Positions 23,036 to 35,100 of a DNA stretch of 64,000 bases are shown here, one piece after another. Under the pieces are notes generated by a model. The model worked only from the letters and a program-made list of their open reading frames with translations. It was not told the origin of the DNA and did not search any database. Position numbers and translations under genes: made by a program. This DNA comes from Coprinus comatus (lineage: Eukaryota; Basidiomycota; Agaricomycetes; Agaricales; Agaricaceae). Position 1 is the first letter of the stretch; each line of letters begins with the position of its first letter. Location: NCBI GenBank assembly GCA_034638255.1, contig JAWPGT010000020.1:372001-436000 (forward strand), given 5' to 3'.

Positions 23036-23785
23036 TTGAAGGGGGGATGTTGGTTTAACCGCTTCTTCTGAGTTCCTGTAAAACTTGATTGGAATTTGAC
23101 GTTCACGGGTCGAGGGAGTATTCAACTCGTTTTTTTAGTAGGTAGATTAAGTAGATTTTATGTTTCATTAAGTATGTATAATTGGGCTGGACCCGTTTCA
23201 AATCCATCATATCAATTAACCGTGTGCGTAAGTTTTGAATATTTAGCCGAGGTACAGTCTTGCTAGAAATAAAGCAAGATGTTATGTGCACTTCTATTTG
23301 AGTGAAACAATTTCAACTTATATGATGGGTCGTCCGTAGCTTCATATGTAGTGCCAATGACGTCATGACGATGCATATGACTGACTGTAAGGGTTTCCCA
23401 AAACCTGTTGCATTCGTATGGGCTAGGAGGTACTCAGGTTATGGTATATATGAGATGAGTGGTTCTCATCTTGCACCTCTCTCTATCTATCCTTCTTTGT
23501 AGTTCATCGGTTTTCTGATACTCCTGCATAGCAGGAAGATAATGCCCGAAGGTGAAATGAGAAGTAATAATGACACATGGAGTTGGCTCATGAGATACGA
23601 TGCGAGCTATTGAATTATTATTATCCTTTGCGAAGTCTTGGTGAATGAATTGTAAAATCCAGTAGGCCGATGGTGTTCTATATTTGTACGTGACCAAAGC
23701 AATGTAAACATGATCATGATCGTATAATGACATACGCCTACAATATCAATCACGTCGACAATCCCCGCAACACGCACACACATCC
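23036..23785. other. Intergenic, no supported gene
   Basis: Contains the 3' flank of F-box-like gene C and the ARP2 promoter. A minus-strand frame at 23434-23733 has no recognisable motif and no supporting splice context. Confidence 0.4.
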
Positions 23786-24356
23786 ATGGACTCAGATCTA
23801 CCCCTTGTAGTCGACAACGGTACAGGTGTAAGTAAATTAACTTACTCTGAAATCAAGCCCTCCTACTTAATCGTCGTGTCTCCTAACTGCACAGTTTGTT
23901 AAAGTCGGATATGCAGGTTCCAACTTTCCCGAACATGGTATGATTTAACCGTTTTTCACCCCTATCTCCGACAAAATAAATTGTTCATAGTATTCCCTTC
24001 TATTGTTGGAAGACCTATTCTACGCGCAGAAGAACGTGTTGGACATGCAGTAATCAAAGATATCATGGTTGGAGATGAAGCAGCTGAAAATCGGAATTAT
24101 CTTCAAGTTACACAACCTATGGAACATGGTATTGTGAAGAATTGGGAAGATATGAAACATCTTTGGAATTATACTTTTGATGAGAAATTGAAAATCGATC
24201 CGAGAGGGAAGAAAATACTTTTGACGGAACCTCCAATGAATCCTAAAGTTAATAGACAGAGGATGTGTCAGGTTATGTTTGAGGAATATGGATTTGGCGG
24301 AGTTTATGTTGCTATTCAGGCTGTTTTGACACTTTATGCTCAAGGTGTGTTCTTTT

Positions 24357-24388
<32 letters not shown>

Positions 24389-25384
24389 ATTGTGGAAAGG
24401 AAGATAATTGATGGCTGTGTGTAGGTTTGACGACTGGTGTGGTTGTTGATTCAGGAGATGGTGTTACACATATCGTACCTGTCTATGATGGATTTGCTAT
24501 GCCACATTTGACTAGACGATTGGATATCGCTGGTAGAGATGTGACGAGATATTTGATCAAGTTGTTGTTGATGAGGGGTTATGCGTTTAATCGAACGGCA
24601 GACTTTGAAACTGTGCGCGAGATTAAGGAGAAGTTGTGTTACATGAGGTATGCACGTTGATTTTGACTTTATTGTTCAACTTGGTTGAGATAACTTAGCT
24701 ATGATCTCGAACAAGATACCAAACTAGCAGAAGAGACTACTGTGTTGGTGGAAAACTATACAGTAAGTCTAGAGTGGTTTCTGTAGATGTTTGTCTGAAG
24801 GCTGATATATATCGTCAATTCAAGCTTCCAGATGGTCGTGTAATCAAGGTTGGATCGGAACGTTTTGAGGCACCTGAATGCATGTTCCAACCACACTTGG
24901 TAGATATTGAACAACCTGGTGTTGCAGGTACGCATATACTCAACTTCAATTTCGGAAACAAATATTAACTACTTTTACACAGAAATGCTGTTCCAGACAA
25001 TCCAAGCTGCGGCAGTTGATGTTCGAACTGAACTCTACAAACACATCGTCCTCTCTGGTGGATCTAGCATGTACCCAGGACTTCCTAGTCGTTTGGAGAA
25101 AGAGATGAAACAACTTTATCTTACTCGTGTGTTGAACGGCGACCCTGCACGCTTGAATGTTAGTGCTCCACTTGAACAATTATCTATTAATGCTGATGTG
25201 AAATTGTTTTTACTAGAAATTCAAGATCAGGATCGAAGATCCTCCACGCAGAAAGCACATGGTATTCTTGGGTGGTGCAGTGTTGGCCGATATCATGAAG
25301 AATAGAGAAGAGTTCTGGATAACGAGGGAGGAATGGTTTGAGCAGGGTGATAGGGCTGTTGACAAACTTAGTAGGGGCGATTAG
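23786..25384 (+). CDS. ARP2: Actin-related protein 2 (Arp2/3 complex)
   Basis: Subunit of the Arp2/3 complex, which nucleates branched actin at cortical patches. The start ATG 23786 opens with [14 protein letters not shown], the actin-fold phosphate loop, then joins [14 protein letters not shown] and [15 protein letters not shown]. Diagnostic Arp2 blocks follow: [94 protein letters not shown]. The C-terminal intron at about 25160-25218 must be removed to give [20 protein letters not shown]; read through, the frame yields nonsense. The protein ends VDKLSRGD at 25384. Seven or so introns, one carrying a (GTT)n tract. Family assignment is secure; all nucleotide-binding motifs appear intact. Confidence 0.97.
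24358..24389 (+). repeat. (GTT)n microsatellite inside an ARP2 intron
   Basis: About ten TGT/TTG units lie between the donor GTGTGT after the AQ codons and the acceptor GTGTAG near 24424. It is intronic, so length variation would not alter the protein. Confidence 0.9.
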
Positions 25385-25689
25385 TGTGGTCTAGTGGAAT
25401 TGAAGTCGATTATACGGTTGGGACTATGATTCAGAATACCATTTCTTTTCCTTTCTATGGAGAACGCCTTGTCCATTCCTTGTGTTTACTTATTGAGGAA
25501 ACAAAAGAATGATGCGTCTATATCGATATCGATTGTGACAAAAGTCTTGTAATGCTATCCATCCATTGTTCCCTTTTATTGTCTTGTTCAACCCCCCGGT
25601 AACGGATACAGTATATAGGTGGATAGATTTGTAGTGAAAAGACAAGTACTCTTTTCTTCCACAAATAGCCACTCCCAGAACGTGACTAC

Positions 25690-25696
25690 TATAAAT
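25690..25696 (+). promoter_or_regulatory. TATA-like element of F-box-like gene D
   Basis: TATAAAT, 50 bases upstream of the ATG at 25746. Paralog B has a TATA run at the same spacing. Confidence 0.45.
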
Positions 25697-25745
25697 TGTC
25701 TCTACATACCACACCTCCCTCTTACCCATTGCTACTCTCTCCATC

Positions 25746-27327
25746 ATGGCACCCCCTGAGCTGTTGGACCAAATCTTCTCGTACTTGGTCGATGACTCTG
25801 ACTACCCTTCATTGCTGGCCTGTGCACTCACATCCACTGAATTGTATGACCAGGCTCAGCCTCTCATCTATCGGCACATCAAGCTTGACGATATGTCAGA
25901 CGAAGCCAATCGTCGTCGAAACCTTCTCCTACGTACTCTTAAAACAGGAAAATATGACACGCTTATTCAACACCTTGAATTCACTGGCGATCCTCAAAAA
26001 CTTGAGCCCTTGATCCCCCATCTGACCTGCTTGAGGTCGCTTTCTCTTCGTGAAGACAATATGACGATTATGGGCCGCGTATTCGAATCTTCTCCCGATT
26101 CCATCGTTACCGCACTTCAGAAGCTTTTCTCCCAAGACGGGTTCACGTCCTTGGATTTCCATAACTATGTTCTCAATGAACCCGATCTACAATACTTGCT
26201 GGGAGGAGCAAAAGATCTTAAACATCTTGGTTTCACTAGGATGAGTAGCGTTTACTTCCACTCCGTCGTTCCTATACAATATCCTGCTCGTCGTCCTAAT
26301 ACCGGGCCCGCCCGTTTGGACAGCCTCACCTTGGGGTTCAGTCCAGCCTATCCAGAATCGGAGGATGAAGCGGTGAAACACCCTATCCTACGATGGCTGT
26401 TGACTTGTAGGGATTGTGCAGTGGATGTTACGGGCGTGAAGAATTTCAAAATGGAGAATGGTGGGTGGTACAAGGTCCCTCCACTCGTGAAAAGATTCCA
26501 GAATTGTTTGGAGAGCTTTAGCTGGGAGGAGTATTACGTGAAAGACGATTTAAGCCCAATGGAAACTCAGCAAAGGAGTAAGTGAACTAGTTATAGTTCT
26601 AATAATCATTTCACTGATCTTCTCAAACTTCATCTTTGTCGTCGCGAATTGCCATTTAACGATCCACAGGAATCAAATGTACGCATATATTCTTATACCT
26701 CAGGTTCTATAACAGTGTTTTTATTAATAAAACTCTTTAGTTATGGGCTGGTTTTGCGTCGAAAAATACCCGAACCTTCGTAACTTATCCTTCACAGTTG
26801 TTGAAAACAACAAGAGTTGTGAATGGAATCCCGGACACATTGGCTTACTCTGGTTGGTCATGGCATGGAAAATGGCTCCCACCGCCGCGCCAAATCTCGA
26901 GAATGTGACTCTTGATCTTTATGGTGGCTTCCACTGGAAAATGCCAAAAGATATACTAAAGAGCGTTTTGTATATGGGGGATAATGAAATCGCAGACAGA
27001 TTTCACCACGCTGCAAAGAATTTCACGAACCTACCGAATGAACGCGACAAAGCATTGGTGTTCGAACGTATGACGGCGAAATTTTGGAGTCTCCTTGGTG
27101 GCATCAGTAGGGAGTGTACGAAGTCAACAAAGGTGAAGTTTAATCTTATTGATGGAAAGGCGAAAGGCGAGTTGGATGAGAAGGGATTAGAGCAACGTTC
27201 TGCATATGCGAGATTGGCGAAGAAGATGTTCAAGATGACGACTGTCGAACATCTGAAGGGTCAGTTTACATTGGAGGTTTTTGACAAGAATCGTCAATTT
27301 TTAACTTCGGGGTTGGAAGAAGCGTAA
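25746..27327 (+). CDS. F-box-like/LRR protein, paralog D
   Basis: The start ATG 25746 (MAPPELLDQIFSYLVDD) matches the paralogs. Exons 25746-26577, micro-exon 26670-26678 and 26741-27327 give 475 residues. An F-box-like N-terminus is followed by leucine-rich segments (LEPLIPHLTCLRSLSLR, LLGGAKDLKHLGFTRM, GVKNFKMENGGWYKVPP). After the micro-exon the sequence reads FMGWFCVEKYPNLRNLSFTV, parallel to the other copies, and ends FLTSGLEEA. A GTAAGT overlaps the last codons, so an alternative 3' exon near 27399 (giving a Cys-rich tail, stop about 27442) is possible, mirroring the last intron of B and C. This copy is the most GC-rich of the four in codon third positions by eye, suggesting an older divergence or different expression. 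SCF adaptor function is inferred. Confidence 0.8.
26670..26678 (+). other. Predicted 9-nt micro-exon of F-box-like gene D
   Basis: GAATCAAAT, preceded by CCACAG and followed by GTACGC. Flanking introns are 92 nt (26578-26669) and 62 nt (26679-26740). It encodes most of RIKF between QR and MGWF. Confidence 0.75.
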
Positions 27328-27911
27328 GTGTAGTGTTACCCACCATTGTTTTTTTTTTGTTCTTTGTTTTGTGGTTGCGATGTACTTGTAATTTTAGCTC
27401 GGACTGCCTTGTACACAGTTGTTGTAAAATTTGTGTTGATTAATCCATGGACTATTAATAACGTATTATGCAAAAGACTACCCACGTTGCCATTGAAATA
27501 TTGGTATGTTGTACTTATCTAACCACGTTGTACTCTCTCTTACCGGTAATGGAGCCAGCCCCACCCCAGGCTCCTACCCAGCCCTCGCGCGCTTCGGATA
27601 CAGCCGGGAACCAAACAAACCAAACATACCTTCCCGAGCGCAGCGAGGGGCTGGAACTACTCTTTCTTAGGCCATCACCGAGTGGCGATGCAAACCTTAA
27701 CTCTAAATATTCGCTGTGATTAGGTGAGCAGCTAAGGGGTTATACCAAAGCATGATGTGACACGACCTGTTAAGGCAGGTGGTGGTTCGCGCTCTCAAGT
27801 CTGACAGCTTCACGACGTTGTATACATTAGAAGACATTGTATTATAGAACTTAGGTAGTAATAAAAGAGCAACAAGTAAAAGTAAATATTCTCTTCCCTT
27901 TTCCCCCTGCC

Positions 27912-28247
27912 ATGAGTGATTTCTCTTTTTCTGAAGGCTCTGAGCCGCCTACTCGGCCCAGCAGTCCCTTCACCCTCGATAACATCTTGCACATTACGGA
28001 TATGATGGAAGGGTGTGACTTACCACTCTTCAACTTCTTCCGACTCCTTTTTATTGATGAAAATGTGTCGAAGAAAAATATTGTCTCGAAATTCATTGAA
28101 GAAATGCCCTCCCTTTTAAATTTCTTATACAGTAATATTCGGACACATCAAGCAGTAAAGAAATGGATGAATGATACTTACGAGAAGCGAGTTCAAGAGC
28201 AAATATTTGGAATGACACAAACCGCATCAAAATTGCACTTTGTTTAG
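27912..28247 (+). CDS. Short ORF inside the inverted-repeat element, possible transposon-protein remnant
   Basis: 111 codons starting MSDFSFSEGSEPPTRPSSPF and ending at a TAG at 28247. The body (TLDNILHITDMMEGCDLP, FRLLFIDENVSKKNIVSKF, LLNFLYSNIRTHQAVKKW) looks like real, mostly helical protein. It resembles, from memory, the N-terminus of longer proteins encoded in repeated elements of mushroom genomes; the ending TASKLHFV looks like a truncation. It carries no catalytic motif. It may be a cargo fragment or internal-deletion product rather than a working gene. No intron is needed. Confidence 0.45.
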   Translation: MSDFSFSEGSEPPTRPSSPFTLDNILHITDMMEGCDLPLFNFFRLLFIDENVSKKNIVSKFIEEMPSLLNFLYSNIRTHQAVKKWMNDTYEKRVQEQIFGMTQTASKLHFV

Positions 28248-28393
28248 AGGGCGGGAAGTGATGTGACAACGAAATAAATGTTTATTTTGCTTTCTCCAAT
28301 ATGTTTGTTTGTTTTGCATAATTAAACGTTAATTACTGACGTAACATGACATATGGACTCCGCTCGGTGATGGCCTAAATGACACTTGTGCCA

Positions 28394-28573
28394 GCCCCTC
28401 GCTGCGCTCGGAGCCTACGTTTACGTAAAGAGCTTGTCTCTGTTTGGCTTCGACATGGGCAGAGAGGGGTAGGGTAGGAGCCTGCCCCTCGCTGCGCTCG
28501 GAGCCTACGTTTACGTAAAGAGCTTGTCTCTGTTTGGCTTCGACATGGGCAGAGAGGGGTAGGGTAGGAGCCT
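28394..28573. repeat. 90-bp tandem duplication in the right arm of the element
   Basis: Two consecutive copies, 28394-28483 and 28484-28573, appear identical by eye. Each begins GCCCCTCGCTGCGCTCGGAG and ends GGGTAGGAGCCT. Identity suggests a recent duplication. Confidence 0.9.
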
Positions 28574-28575
28574 GG

Positions 28576-29165
28576 CCCCACCCGAGCTTTGGATCGTTGA
28601 ATCTGTTTACAATATTGGCGACTATGCTTCACTTTTTGCAATTTGAACTTGAACAAATCACATGCAAATCTGGAATTGATCTTGGATGACACAGTACAGC
28701 GCAGTACCCCAAACCACTAACGTATGGTACTTTAGCAAACTTAGAATATAAGTCAGAAGATATCAATGGGACGTTGGCTAGGGCAATGGCGAGGTCAGTA
28801 TCGGTGAAGATGATGAGTATATTCCAGTAATGGGACCACTGCGAAATTGTGCGAATCACAGACTTGTTGGGTCTTCACATGCTTGGTGGATCATCTGTTT
28901 AAGTATGTGGATTGGATCATGGAATTGCACCCTTGAACTTGTTCAAGTAACACGGTATATTTTATTTATTTAGTAGTAGTAGTTGACTTGGGCAGTTAAA
29001 TTGTGCATGAATCATTTGTATATGATGACGAAATAAAGCACTGTGGGTATTTCCCAAAGCAGCATGCGCGCCTGTTGCGGTCACGGTGAGCATTGGAACC
29101 TCGGGAATCAGGCGATCTTAGCTGCCCACGATTCTGCTACTTACCACCATTCTCAGTGATGTTAG
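28576..29165. other. Intergenic, no supported gene
   Basis: No motif-bearing frame was found on either strand. The last part should hold the promoter of the START-domain gene. Confidence 0.4.
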
Positions 29166-32100
29166 ATGGCTCAAGGTCAATATATCTCTGTAGAAACTAT
29201 AAACCTCATACACTGATTTCAGTTTGGACTTAGGTTGCGTCAATCTTGGTATAATGCTCTGAATGATGCAGAAACACAATTCCGCCAACTCTTGTCAGCT
29301 TCAGGGCCTTCGGACTGGAGAAGGATAACTGCAGCGATAGATTCACCTAATAAGAAAGGGAAAGCTCGCGTATCCACAGTTCCCGAACTCACAGACGTCG
29401 TTATACATCGACATACGGGCAAGGGCGGTGATGATGTATATCGAATGATACTCGACGTTGCGTTGGGAGAAGAGGATATCTCGTTGGAGCCTTGGAAGGC
29501 CGTTCTGACGACGCCGGAGCTTCGGCAAGAATGGGATCCCGCTGTAGAGGAAGCTCATCTATTGGAGATGTTTGACCATAAGACAAGGATCTCAAAGACT
29601 AATTTTACACTTGGTTGGCCAGCAAAGTGAGTGGTATGTGAATTAGCTTGGGATTACTCTAATCGTTGGACGAATAAGCCCTCGAGATGCTGTTACTATT
29701 TCACGACTATTTCATGATGCAAACACTGTCATCGACATTACGACCTCACTTCCCCGTTCCTCCGACGAACCCGCATATCTTCGACCATCACCCCCTTTTG
29801 TCCGCTCACATGTAAAATGTATGCGCCTAATTTCTCGAAGATTGTTACATAACTCATTCCAAGTTGATAGTATTTGCCTGGTGTATTCAGGCTACTCAAC
29901 CTCCCTTTGATAATGACGAACGCGGTAAGAAGAAGTCTGCACGACTACGCATTACATGTTTCTGGCAACATGACCTTAAAGCAGTGTGGGGCTTTGGAAC
30001 TTCCTCCTCCAGCTTAGCACAGCAGTTGTCCACAATGACACTTAGTCTATTTAAGACAGTCATTAAACGCGGAGAACGAGTTGCGAAGCTGTCAGGTTAT
30101 GGACATGGTGTTTCAATTGAGCGCATGCGATATCAGATGGACCGTGAAGCACTCAACATTGAATACTCTATCATCCCCGAAGATGATGAACATAATGCAC
30201 CAAGTGAACAGGTTCAAGGAATGGATGAGGTTCACTCGCTGAGAGAACAGCGACGTTTGACGCGCTCTGTGGAATGTATACTCCCATCCTTGGAAGGTTG
30301 GGATGTTCAAGTAATAACAAAGGCCTCGTCTGAAGATGTAGAGAAGCTACCTTGGTCTGCAAATGCGATACGAACAAGCTCTTCCACTTCGTCGCGCGAT
30401 CAAATCATGCTTCGGTTCACCCACACGGCTCTACCAGATAACCATTCTGTGTTCAAAGTAAAGGTTACAATCGAGGTATCAGGTGGAACTCGTGGACTGC
30501 GTCTTAACGGCATCCTTAAACCTATAGTTGAGATGGAAGAACGTGACCCATCCTCATATTTCATCTCACCGACGATTTTGCAGGATATTGCTAGTACAGC
30601 CGATCTTAGCTTCAATACAACCACATCCATAGGAACTATGAACTCCGCTTCTACATCAGCTTCTACTCCTCCCATTAGTCGAACAATTACGGAGCGCTCT
30701 GCTGTTGGTGGAAAGTCAATATTATCACGAGTGCGGAGAAATTATATATATTTCTCATCACTACTGCAGGAACCGGAGGCTAAATGGCGAAGAAGTGGGT
30801 TTCTTTATCCCTCTTCTCTTTTGTCTCGTATACTAATACCATACAAGCAACGGAGGCCCGCGGAGTATCTGTTACACAGCTGGATTCAATTGATCCTACT
30901 CTCGTCGTATATCGTGCCGAAGCTACATTTGTTGGGGTGAACCTATGGGATCTCTTTGCCACTGTCGTTTCTCCCAACGCAAGAATATTTTGGGACAAGC
31001 TACACGAGGACTCTGTACTTCTTGAAGACGTTAGCGAATTGACCGAGCTATGGCATTACAAGACGAAGCCCGCTTGGCCCGTTAAGTAAGACGTTCGCCA
31101 TTAATGTCATGTTCACAGTCTAACATGTAATCAGTGGTCGTGATGCGGTACTTTTGAAGACAGTCTATAAATCACCCAACACTATCCACGTGTTTTCTTT
31201 TTCGGCAGAGGAGCCACACCTCTTTCCAAACATCCCAGTACCAGATCCCAATGTCATTCGAACCCAGGTGGATTTGCAAGGATGGTCAATCGAAGCCTTA
31301 TCGCCTAATACTACTCTCCTTACATTACTCGAGCAGTCTGATCCGAAAGGATGGACAAACAAGACATCAATACCAACACAGATGATTACTACGTTGGCTG
31401 GAATTGGCGAGTTTGCCATTAAATGTGGAGGACCTCCCATAGTGACCCGTTTAGCTGGTGCAAAAGCTAACGATATCCGTTATGACCATGAAAAGTCAAG
31501 TTTTCGAGTTGAATATGAAGCTGCTGCAAGTCGCCGAACGAATGATAATGGCGACAATGAAGACACTTCCCATTCACCTACGATAGAGCTTGAATTACGA
31601 TGCGATCTTGATACATGGGCTGCGTCGTTGGATATTATTGTCGATCCTCCACCACAGACAATAACCTGTCTGCGACGCCATCGATTATCTGTAGAAGGTG
31701 GCGGCTTGTGGTTGACACTATCACATGATGGACTATTTGTTGACGATGAACGATTACTTGCGATTGTACGTAAAGCACCCGGGAAGGAGAAAGGGCTAGT
31801 CATGGTGAACGGAGCAAAGATTAATGTTGATGTGGAGGAAATACCCGAAAACGAACTCAAGGCGCTCGCCAAGCAAAAGCGCGTCAAACCTGCTCGTATT
31901 CCTCTTGATCAACCACCTGTCATGGGTAATATAAAAAAGAAGAAAGCCGAGTGGGGTGACGGAGAGCCAGGCCAAGCAAACACATCTACTAACAATTCAT
32001 CAACACCAAGGCCTCCTGAGACCGCTGCTACATCATGGGCTTCGGCTCCACGAATATCAAGTCCTCTCGGAAGATTCTTCACATATTATGTTGATCAAGC

Positions 32101-35100
32101 AACGACCACGACCCAGCAGGCGGTTGCAGCAATGACACCTACGAATACTTCTGGGGATAATTCTGCCCCCTCATCATCAAAGTTACCTTTACAGTATGCG
32201 TTGGAAGCTTTATCCTGGGTGCAAGATGCCAACAACCAGCCTTTGTCTACCGATTGGACGTTAGTGTCTGATAAAGGGTTGCAAGTACATCGTAAAGTGG
32301 TACCGGAGATCTCACCCATTTTCCCTGTTCATCGGGGCTCTAAGGTTATTGAAGGTTTGTCTGCTGAAGAATTGGCTCCTTTCATCACACATTGGGACTG
32401 CCGGCGTAAATGGGATGATAGATTTGATTCTGTCAAAGTATTTGAATCATATGGTGCGGGCGGTCAAACCACATTTTTGGTCTCAAAAGCTGGTTTCCCT
32501 TTTCGTGATCGTGGATTTTATCAAGCTAGCGTCGTCGTCCGTGGTAGTCTTCCGCAAACACCGTCCCACCAGAATAGTTCAGGTAGTTCTGGAGGTGTTG
32601 GATTAAGCACTGGCGCTATTGTTGGTAGTAGTGGTGATCACTCAAGTGGTTCAAGACGCCCGATATACTACGTGTCAGCCTCATTCAGCCCTGATTCGGT
32701 GGCCTCGTATAGCCCTTCCAAATATAACCCGCATGTACTCCCCATCGGACGCATTTATCTTGATGCTTGGATCTTGGAGACACTGGATCCTTATACAAAG
32801 GAGAATTACATGATTCCCTCGACACGCTGTACGCGCTATGTGGCTGTCGACTATTCGGGGTCGATACCAGCTGCTGTAAACTCTATGATCAACGCTTCAA
32901 TACCGAAATGTATTCTTGCTCTTGAGACTTTCATTAAATCAAGTGCACCGTTACCTGTGATGAGGCTCCCAGCACCATCCTTGGTCTTGGGTACTGTAGG
33001 GAGAAAAGAGGAAGAGATGTTCGTGGGAATGAAGGCCAGTGCATGGAAGATGAAAAAGAGGGATGATCGTCGGATATTGATCCGCGAGCAGTTCTCGGCG
33101 GAGGAGAAGATACTTCGGACTTGTGTTTTTGTGAACCTACCAGCCCATATTCTTGAAAAGGTCAAGGGAAATAGTACTACAACTGCCAAATCAAACGAAG
33201 GCACTATTGGTCAGGACGACGGTGAATCAACCTCGCAGATGCCTACTCCTATTCCGAGTAGGATGGTCATAAAAACACCGAGCCCCGGAGAAAGAAGGCC
33301 TAGTATTACTAGTCTAGGAAGCTCAACTAGTGCAGGCAGCGAAACGACCATAATCCAAACGGGTATTGAAGGGATATCAAACTCTAACACTTCACTGGTA
33401 ACGAAAACACCGATAAGCTCCCCCACCGGGTCACCCGTGAGGCAACGACTGAGAACAGTATCAACGACAGTCACGTCCCCTGCCTCGGTGGCTACCGTCA
33501 CAACAGAACAACAACATAGGAGAGGAAGAAGCGCCAGCGCGTTCTCGATCAGAGGCGGGGTTAAGCCTCTAAGCGATTTAGTCGTTGCTGAGATTGTAGT
33601 GGATAAGAAGATGTATAAAGATGGATACAAAGTCAAGGTTAACTCAAAGATGAGAGGTGATGTAAAGGTTGGCCCGAAACCGGGCTTTGTACCACTTAAT
33701 GACTTAGAAACAGAACAAGGAAACTTGCAGCCGGTGGACAACTCAAGTGGAAATACGGATAATGTGTTACCCTTGGACTATTCAGTGTATAATATTCCAT
33801 CATCACCTATGCATTCTTCTGGGGAAGCTGGGACGAGGCAATTGATTCGAGTCGTGCTACCTACTGCTCGGGTTGAGCGGGTGGGGATAGGGGAAGTAAC
33901 AGATCCTTTGACGGGCGAGATGAAGGGAACTCCGGAAGAGAAGCCGCAGTGGTGGAATGATATGATCGAGCTTGGAGGTGCAGTTGTGTGGATTGATATC
34001 ATTCCCACCGAAGTTATACCTACTGCTTCTTCCACGAGCTCTCTCAGAAAGGGTAGTCTGAGAAGAGGGAGTAGGAAAGAAGAGTCTGTCCCTGAAGTGG
34101 TCGATGTGGGTGGCAAGGAAACTGTAGTTGTTGATGAAAAAACTGCTTTAACAAGTCTTGGAAGGGAGGCATTGATGGATGATAGAAGTGGGAAGATGAA
34201 TGTTATTTTCAGGTGTGTTTTCGATTATCTTTGAGCAACCTATCTCAAGTGTTTCGGCGACGGTTTGAGTTTTGGGTTTCCTTTCTTCGGACGTCTACAA
34301 CGTGTTCAAAACGAGGCTCTTAGTTTTTGATGGATGTAGCAGTGTTGTTTTCTTAATTCCTTCCTGCTCTGCCGGGGAGATTAATTTCTTCATGAACTCA
34401 TGAACTCTTTTATTCGATCACATATAGGAAATTGAGTGGAATGAACTCTGATAATTTATTTGTTTACAGGGTACCGAATGACACGGAGGCCCTACCTGAT
34501 GAACTCAAAACACCGGCCGGAATATCCGAGAATCTTTGTGACTCAGGACGCGTGGCAACTTTGGTATCTTCAGGAACGTCGGGAGAGGAGGAAGAGAAGA
34601 GAAGGATAGAGGCCAAGGCCAAAGCGAAGGAAGAAAAGGCGGCGAGTGAAGCTACACCGACGACGACGGTACGTGTGTGTTGCAGTTAAATATAACTTGG
34701 AATGCGCGGGCTAATGAGATCATGCATTGATCGGATAGGGAGAGAAAGAGGATGGAGGTCCGCATGTGAACCATGCGGTGACTAGTTCCGGAGGCTTCCT
34801 CGGGTTTTTGCAAGGATATCCGAATCCACTGACAAGGTTCGGTGTCGGCCTGGGCGGCTCTGGTATGAACACCATGGGCGATAGGGGCAAGGGGAAAAAC
34901 AAAGATATAGGTGATGGAGGGACTACTGGAAATAAGCCAGAAGTCCCCACGGAACCGGGTGATATGTCTGATACCACAGGCGCTTCTGGGTCAATGGAAA
35001 TACAACAGGTGAATATACAAAATCAGACACGGAGAGCAGCCTATCCATTGTCTACACTGCTGGTTGTGGCGGTGATAGCCTTTCTGCTGGGATCATTCCT

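Larger units (their letters stand above)
27566..28575. mobile_element. Element with nested inverted repeats (MITE/foldback-like)
   Basis: Three exact inverted-repeat pairs occur in mirrored order. Outer, 14 bp: 27566-27579 and 28562-28575. Middle, 21 bp: 27634-27654 and 28391-28411. Inner, 16 bp: 27667-27682 and 28363-28378. The right arm is enlarged by a 90-bp tandem duplication. GC-rich arms surround an AT-richer core that contains a 111-codon frame. This layout fits a non-autonomous DNA transposon or foldback element. I could not define target-site duplications, and the true ends may extend a few bases beyond the outer pair (GCCCCACCCC on the left, GGCCCCACCC on the right). Confidence 0.6.

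Noticed and set aside
33211..33741. A 176-codon minus-strand frame inside the START-domain gene
   Set aside because: It is antisense to a well-supported exon and shows no motifs; it is a composition shadow.
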